Below are positions 61,792 to 64,000 of a stretch of 64,000 nucleotides of DNA, one piece after another; within the stretch, counting starts at the first letter, position 1, and each line of letters begins with the position of its first letter. The position numbers were made by a program, and so were the translations under genes. The notes under the pieces were generated by a model. It saw only the letters and a program-made list of their open reading frames with translations. It was not told the DNA's origin and ran no database searches. Origin of the DNA: Salinibacillus kushneri (GTDB lineage Bacteria > Bacillota > Bacilli > Bacillales > Alkalibacillaceae); NCBI RefSeq assembly GCF_900111405.1, contig NZ_FOHJ01000001.1, positions 124,001 to 188,000 on the forward strand, read 5' to 3'.

Positions 61792-62361
61792 TTAATTTTT
61801 ATTTAGTGGTCCTTCCCACTTGGTCATTCCAGGAACCACATTTTTCACATTTGTAAAACCTTTTTCCGTTAACTGTTGTGCTGCTAAGTCACTTCGATTT
61901 CCTGTGCGACAGATAATATGAAGTTCATCATCTTGGTTTAATTGCTCAAAACGTTGTTCGAGCTCCCCTAATGGAATGTTGACTGCTCCTGGAATATGAC
62001 CAAAGGCAAATTCAGCAGGTTCACGAACATCCAAAATTGAGATTTTTTCATTTCCTTCAATTTTTTTACGCAAATCATCTAAATTCACAACTTCTTCATG
62101 TTTTGTTTCTTCTTTCGCTTCTTCCTCACTCGCTTTACGTAAAAAATGTTTCAACACATCACCATCTTCAATGGTACCTAGATACTGATGGCCAGAGCTG
62201 TCAGCCCAAGCCTTTAAGTCAGCTGTAGAACCTTTATCAGTAGCTTGAACCTCCATGACTTGACCTGGCTCTAAATTTGTAATAACTTTTTTTGTTTTTA
62301 CAATTGGCATTGGACATGCCAAACCTTTTGCATCTAATACTTTATTTACTGAAATATCCAC
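61792..62361 (-). CDS. yrkF: TusA-rhodanese fusion sulfurtransferase
   Basis: A 189-residue fusion. Residues 5-75 are a TusA domain (KVLDAKGLACPMPIVKTKKV with the CPxP Cys), then an acidic linker (EEEAKEETKHEE), and residues about 95-185 are a rhodanese with active loop IICRTGNRS. It should pass persulfide sulfur internally between the two domains; B. subtilis YrkF and staphylococcal CstA share this pairing. The start is a GTG (62361) after AAAAGGAGG. Intact. Confidence 0.92.
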   Translation of the reverse strand: MDISVNKVLDAKGLACPMPIVKTKKVITNLEPGQVMEVQATDKGSTADLKAWADSSGHQYLGTIEDGDVLKHFLRKASEEEAKEETKHEEVVNLDDLRKKIEGNEKISILDVREPAEFAFGHIPGAVNIPLGELEQRFEQLNQDDELHIICRTGNRSDLAAQQLTEKGFTNVKNVVPGMTKWEGPLNKN

Positions 62362-62377
62362 AATATATTTCCTCCTT

Positions 62378-62677
62378 TTATTTCTTTACTTCGTCTTTCC
62401 ACTCAAGCATTCCGCCAACCATATTAATCACATCATATCCATGCGCTTCAAGAAACTGGCCAGCATTTCCACTTCTATTTCCTGAGCGACAGACCATTAT
62501 GTGATTACGATTTCTGTCGATTTCATTTAGGCGCTCTGGCAACTCACCCAGTGGAATATGCTTTGCACCTGGAATTTTCCCATGTGCTACCTCTTCATGT
62601 TCACGAACGTCAATAATGCTGATATTATCGTTTGTTTTTAGTTTGTCCGCCAGCTCCTCCGGAGAAATTTCCTTCAC
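62378..62677 (-). CDS. Single-domain rhodanese, first gene behind the inner promoter
   Basis: A 99-102-residue rhodanese with ISIIDVREHEEVAHGKIPGA and the Cys loop MVCRSGNRS. The GTG at 62677 is preferred because AGGAGGT lies 7 nt before it; a GTG at 62686 in the same frame overlaps the ribosome binding site. Upstream are two operator-like palindromes, so a CstR-controlled promoter probably starts here. Confidence 0.9.
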   Translation of the reverse strand: MKEISPEELADKLKTNDNISIIDVREHEEVAHGKIPGAKHIPLGELPERLNEIDRNRNHIMVCRSGNRSGNAGQFLEAHGYDVINMVGGMLEWKDEVKK

Positions 62678-62704
62678 CCTTTCCACCTCCTATGATTTCT
62701 TCTT

Positions 62705-62758
62705 ATACTCCCCCGTGTATTTTAGGAAGACCCACAAAAATCATACTACAGGGGGTAT
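62705..62758. promoter_or_regulatory. Two CstR-type operators upstream of the rhodanese gene
   Basis: ATACTACAGGGGGTAT (62743-62758) and ATACTCCCCCGTGTAT (62705-62720) share the ATAC-N8-GTAT frame with a G/C tract and point in opposite directions, 38 bases apart. The form matches CsoR/CstR operators and the element found before the TusA pseudogene. Confidence 0.7.
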
Positions 62759-62777
62759 ATTTTCATTTAAAAAAATT

Positions 62778-63257
62778 TTAGATGAATAAGTTAATATCTC
62801 CATCTTCGGCATCACCAATATAAGCAGCAACACCTGCATAATCTAATCCATCAATAAGCTCTTCTTTTTGAAGTCCTAAAAGGTCCATTGTCATTGTACA
62901 GGCTATTAATTTCACATCTTGTTCCTGCGCCATTTCAATAAGTTGAGGTAACGGCATGGCGTTGTGTTTTTTCATAACATCCCTTATCATTTTTGGCCCC
63001 ATACCAGCAAAATTCATTTTTGAAAGTCCCATTTTATCTGCACCACGAGGCATCATTTTTCCAAACATTTTTTCCATAAAGTTCTTTTTTACTGGTACCT
63101 GCTCTTCTTTACGAAGCGCATTTAATCCCCAAAATGTATGGAAGATCGTCACTTCATGATCATATGCAGCTGCACCGTTTGCAATAATATAAGCAGCCAT
63201 GGCCTTGTCATAATCCCCACTAAATAATACAATAGTTGTTTTCTTTTTCTCAGTCAT
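62778..63257 (-). CDS. yrkE: DsrE/DsrF/DrsH-like sulfurtransferase family protein
   Basis: A 159-residue protein: TTIVLFSGDYDKAMAAYIIANGAAAYDHEVTIFHTFWGLNAL at the N-terminus, then a Lys-rich insert, and KLIACTMTMDLLGLQKEELIDGLDYAGVAAYIGDA with the conserved Cys of peroxiredoxin-type DsrE proteins. B. subtilis YrkE and Staphylococcus homologues sit in the same operon. It may act as a sulfur carrier or trap for TusA persulfide. Start behind AGAGGAGGC. Confidence 0.92.
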   Translation of the reverse strand: MTEKKKTTIVLFSGDYDKAMAAYIIANGAAAYDHEVTIFHTFWGLNALRKEEQVPVKKNFMEKMFGKMMPRGADKMGLSKMNFAGMGPKMIRDVMKKHNAMPLPQLIEMAQEQDVKLIACTMTMDLLGLQKEELIDGLDYAGVAAYIGDAEDGDINLFI

Positions 63258-63278
63258 GATGATTGCCTCCTCTTTGAT

Positions 63279-63504
63279 TTAAGCTTTTTGTACCCGAAAT
63301 TTAAATATACCTTCTTCTTCTATATCTTTTAATAATTCATGACCACCTGATTTTACCCAAGCTGTTAAATCGACTTTGGCACCTTTATCTGTTGGATGAA
63401 TTTCTAAGACTTCACCTGATTGAATTTCTTCAATCGCTTTTTTCGTTTTTACAATCGGCATTGGACATGCTAATCCTTTTGCGTCGTTTTTTAATGTTCA
63501 TCAT
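63279..63504 (-). pseudogene. TusA-like gene with N-terminal frameshift
   Basis: ATGATGAACATTAAAAAA (63504 downwards, RBS AAAGGAG) opens a TusA frame, but near 63485 about five bases appear lost. The body GACGCAAAAGGATTAGCATG continues in another frame as DAKGLACPMPIVKTKKAIEE to FKFRVQKA. An internal ATG (63461) would give a 60-residue product that lacks the catalytic Cys of LACPMP. It is first in the operon behind a CstR-type operator. Confidence 0.85.
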
Positions 63505-63532
63505 AAATTTCTCCTTTATATATAAAATACTA

Positions 63533-63548
63533 ATACGGGTAGGGGTAT
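63533..63548. promoter_or_regulatory. CstR-type operator before the TusA pseudogene/DsrE operon
   Basis: ATACGGGTAGGGGTAT, ATAC-N8-GTAT with G tracts, about 30 bases upstream of the TusA start and downstream of cstR. Confidence 0.75.
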
Positions 63549-63638
63549 GTTTAACTTTTAAAAAAAATGGGGTTAAATAAGTTTAACCCAACGGTATTCA
63601 CCTTAAATTATACACTTAACTTTGTCAAACAGAAAACT

Positions 63639-63899
63639 TTATCTACTTTTGACAAGTAGATTCACGGCTTCATGGATAAGGTCTTCGGAAGATTCACCTG
63701 TTTCCATTTCTTTACGAATACACTGTTCAAGGTTTTCACTGACGATCACGGCAATTGTTCGGTCTAAAGCACTTCGAACAGCAGACATTTGATTCACTAC
63801 GTCACGACATTCTTTGTCTTCTTCCATCATTTTTAATAATCCCCGGACTTGACCCTCGATTCGTTTTACTCTGTTTTTTACTTTTTCATCATACTTCAT
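63639..63899 (-). CDS. cstR: CstR-type persulfide-sensing repressor (CsoR family)
   Basis: An 86-residue CsoR-family repressor: VKNRVKRIEGQVRGLLKMMEEDKEC with the first Cys, and SENLEQCIRKEM with the second Cys. The His ligand of copper-sensing CsoR (ERHTKHC in the paralogue at 36870) is replaced, leaving a Cys-Cys pair, the pattern of CstR, which forms di- or trisulfide bridges with persulfides and releases the operon. Equivalent to B. subtilis YrkD in position. Start behind AGAGGAGGT. Confidence 0.92.
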   Translation of the reverse strand: MKYDEKVKNRVKRIEGQVRGLLKMMEEDKECRDVVNQMSAVRSALDRTIAVIVSENLEQCIRKEMETGESSEDLIHEAVNLLVKSR

Positions 63900-64000
63900 A
63901 AGGACACCTCCTCTATACCTTTTAATTTTATTATTGAATTCATAACCAAAGTGACATTTTAAAAAAGTTTCTTTCTAGCTGAATACATTTTAGCTTGATT

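Overview
The window comes from a low-GC, endospore-forming member of the Bacillaceae, of the Virgibacillus/Oceanobacillus/Lentibacillus kind. The reasons are AT-rich DNA, strong aGGAGg ribosome binding sites, an alpha/beta-type small acid-soluble spore protein, and Bacillus-type genes and operons (yclNOPQ, hemAT, cvfC/ypgR, csaA, gltC-gltAB, csoR-copA-copZ, a yrk-like sulfur operon). Genus and species are inference. A selenocysteine tRNA gene (selC) at 44558-44654 is an unusual trait for this group.

Layout. 1-3.8 kb: end of a PQQ-type sugar dehydrogenase lipoprotein, an SDR, an acyltransferase and a SurA_N lipoprotein. 4.0-7.8 kb: a catecholate-siderophore (petrobactin-type) ABC importer behind a sigma-A promoter that overlaps a Fur box. 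8.1-15.4 kb: GntP permease, two copies of an intergenic structured repeat, CvfC-like HEAT protein, HemAT oxygen sensor, a GC-richer Bcr/CflA MFS gene and a nitronate monooxygenase. 15.5-24.1 kb: an isochorismatase relic, an SDR without the usual catalytic residues, then a TAXI-type TRAP transporter operon (binding protein, DUF1850, fused permease) next to a DctS/DctR-like two-component system and a divergent, membrane-anchored DctP-type binding protein. Both promoter regions carry CcpA cre sites. 24.1-34 kb: spore protein, HesB-like protein with a His tail, small kinase, acyl-CoA ligase, hydrolases, hemolysin III, quinone-type oxidoreductase and an FAD dehydrogenase. 34-37.2 kb: copper efflux (csoR, copA, copZ). 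Two unrelated arrays of intergenic repeats (21-bp and 52-bp periods) flank this module. 37.6-45.7 kb: aldehyde/alcohol dehydrogenase pair, csaA, a phosphonate-type ABC pair without a binding protein, a deacetylase with an early in-frame TGA, a glycosyltransferase, selC and an aldo/keto reductase. 45.9-53.2 kb: glutamate synthase with its divergent LysR regulator GltC. 53.6-57.1 kb: nitroreductase, a winged-helix protein and about 1.7 kb of gene-poor, decayed DNA.

57.1-63.9 kb is a reactive-sulfur cluster read on the minus strand from a CstR-type persulfide sensor. It encodes TusA, DsrE-like, rhodanese, TusA-rhodanese, rhodanese-metallo-beta-lactamase (persulfide dioxygenase type), TauE exporter, methyltransferase and DUF302 proteins. 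Several members are broken (TusA, DsrE, membrane rhodanese, glutaredoxin, methyltransferase C-terminus), while paralogues of most of the broken families remain intact. Three copies of a 16-bp ATAC-N8-GTAT operator-like palindrome lie in its two promoter regions.

The points I rate most worth following are the selC gene, the TAXI transporter paired with a putative DctB-like co-sensor, the eroding CstR sulfur regulon with its shared operators, and the two periodic intergenic arrays. I did not find a clearly new multi-gene defence or biosynthetic system.
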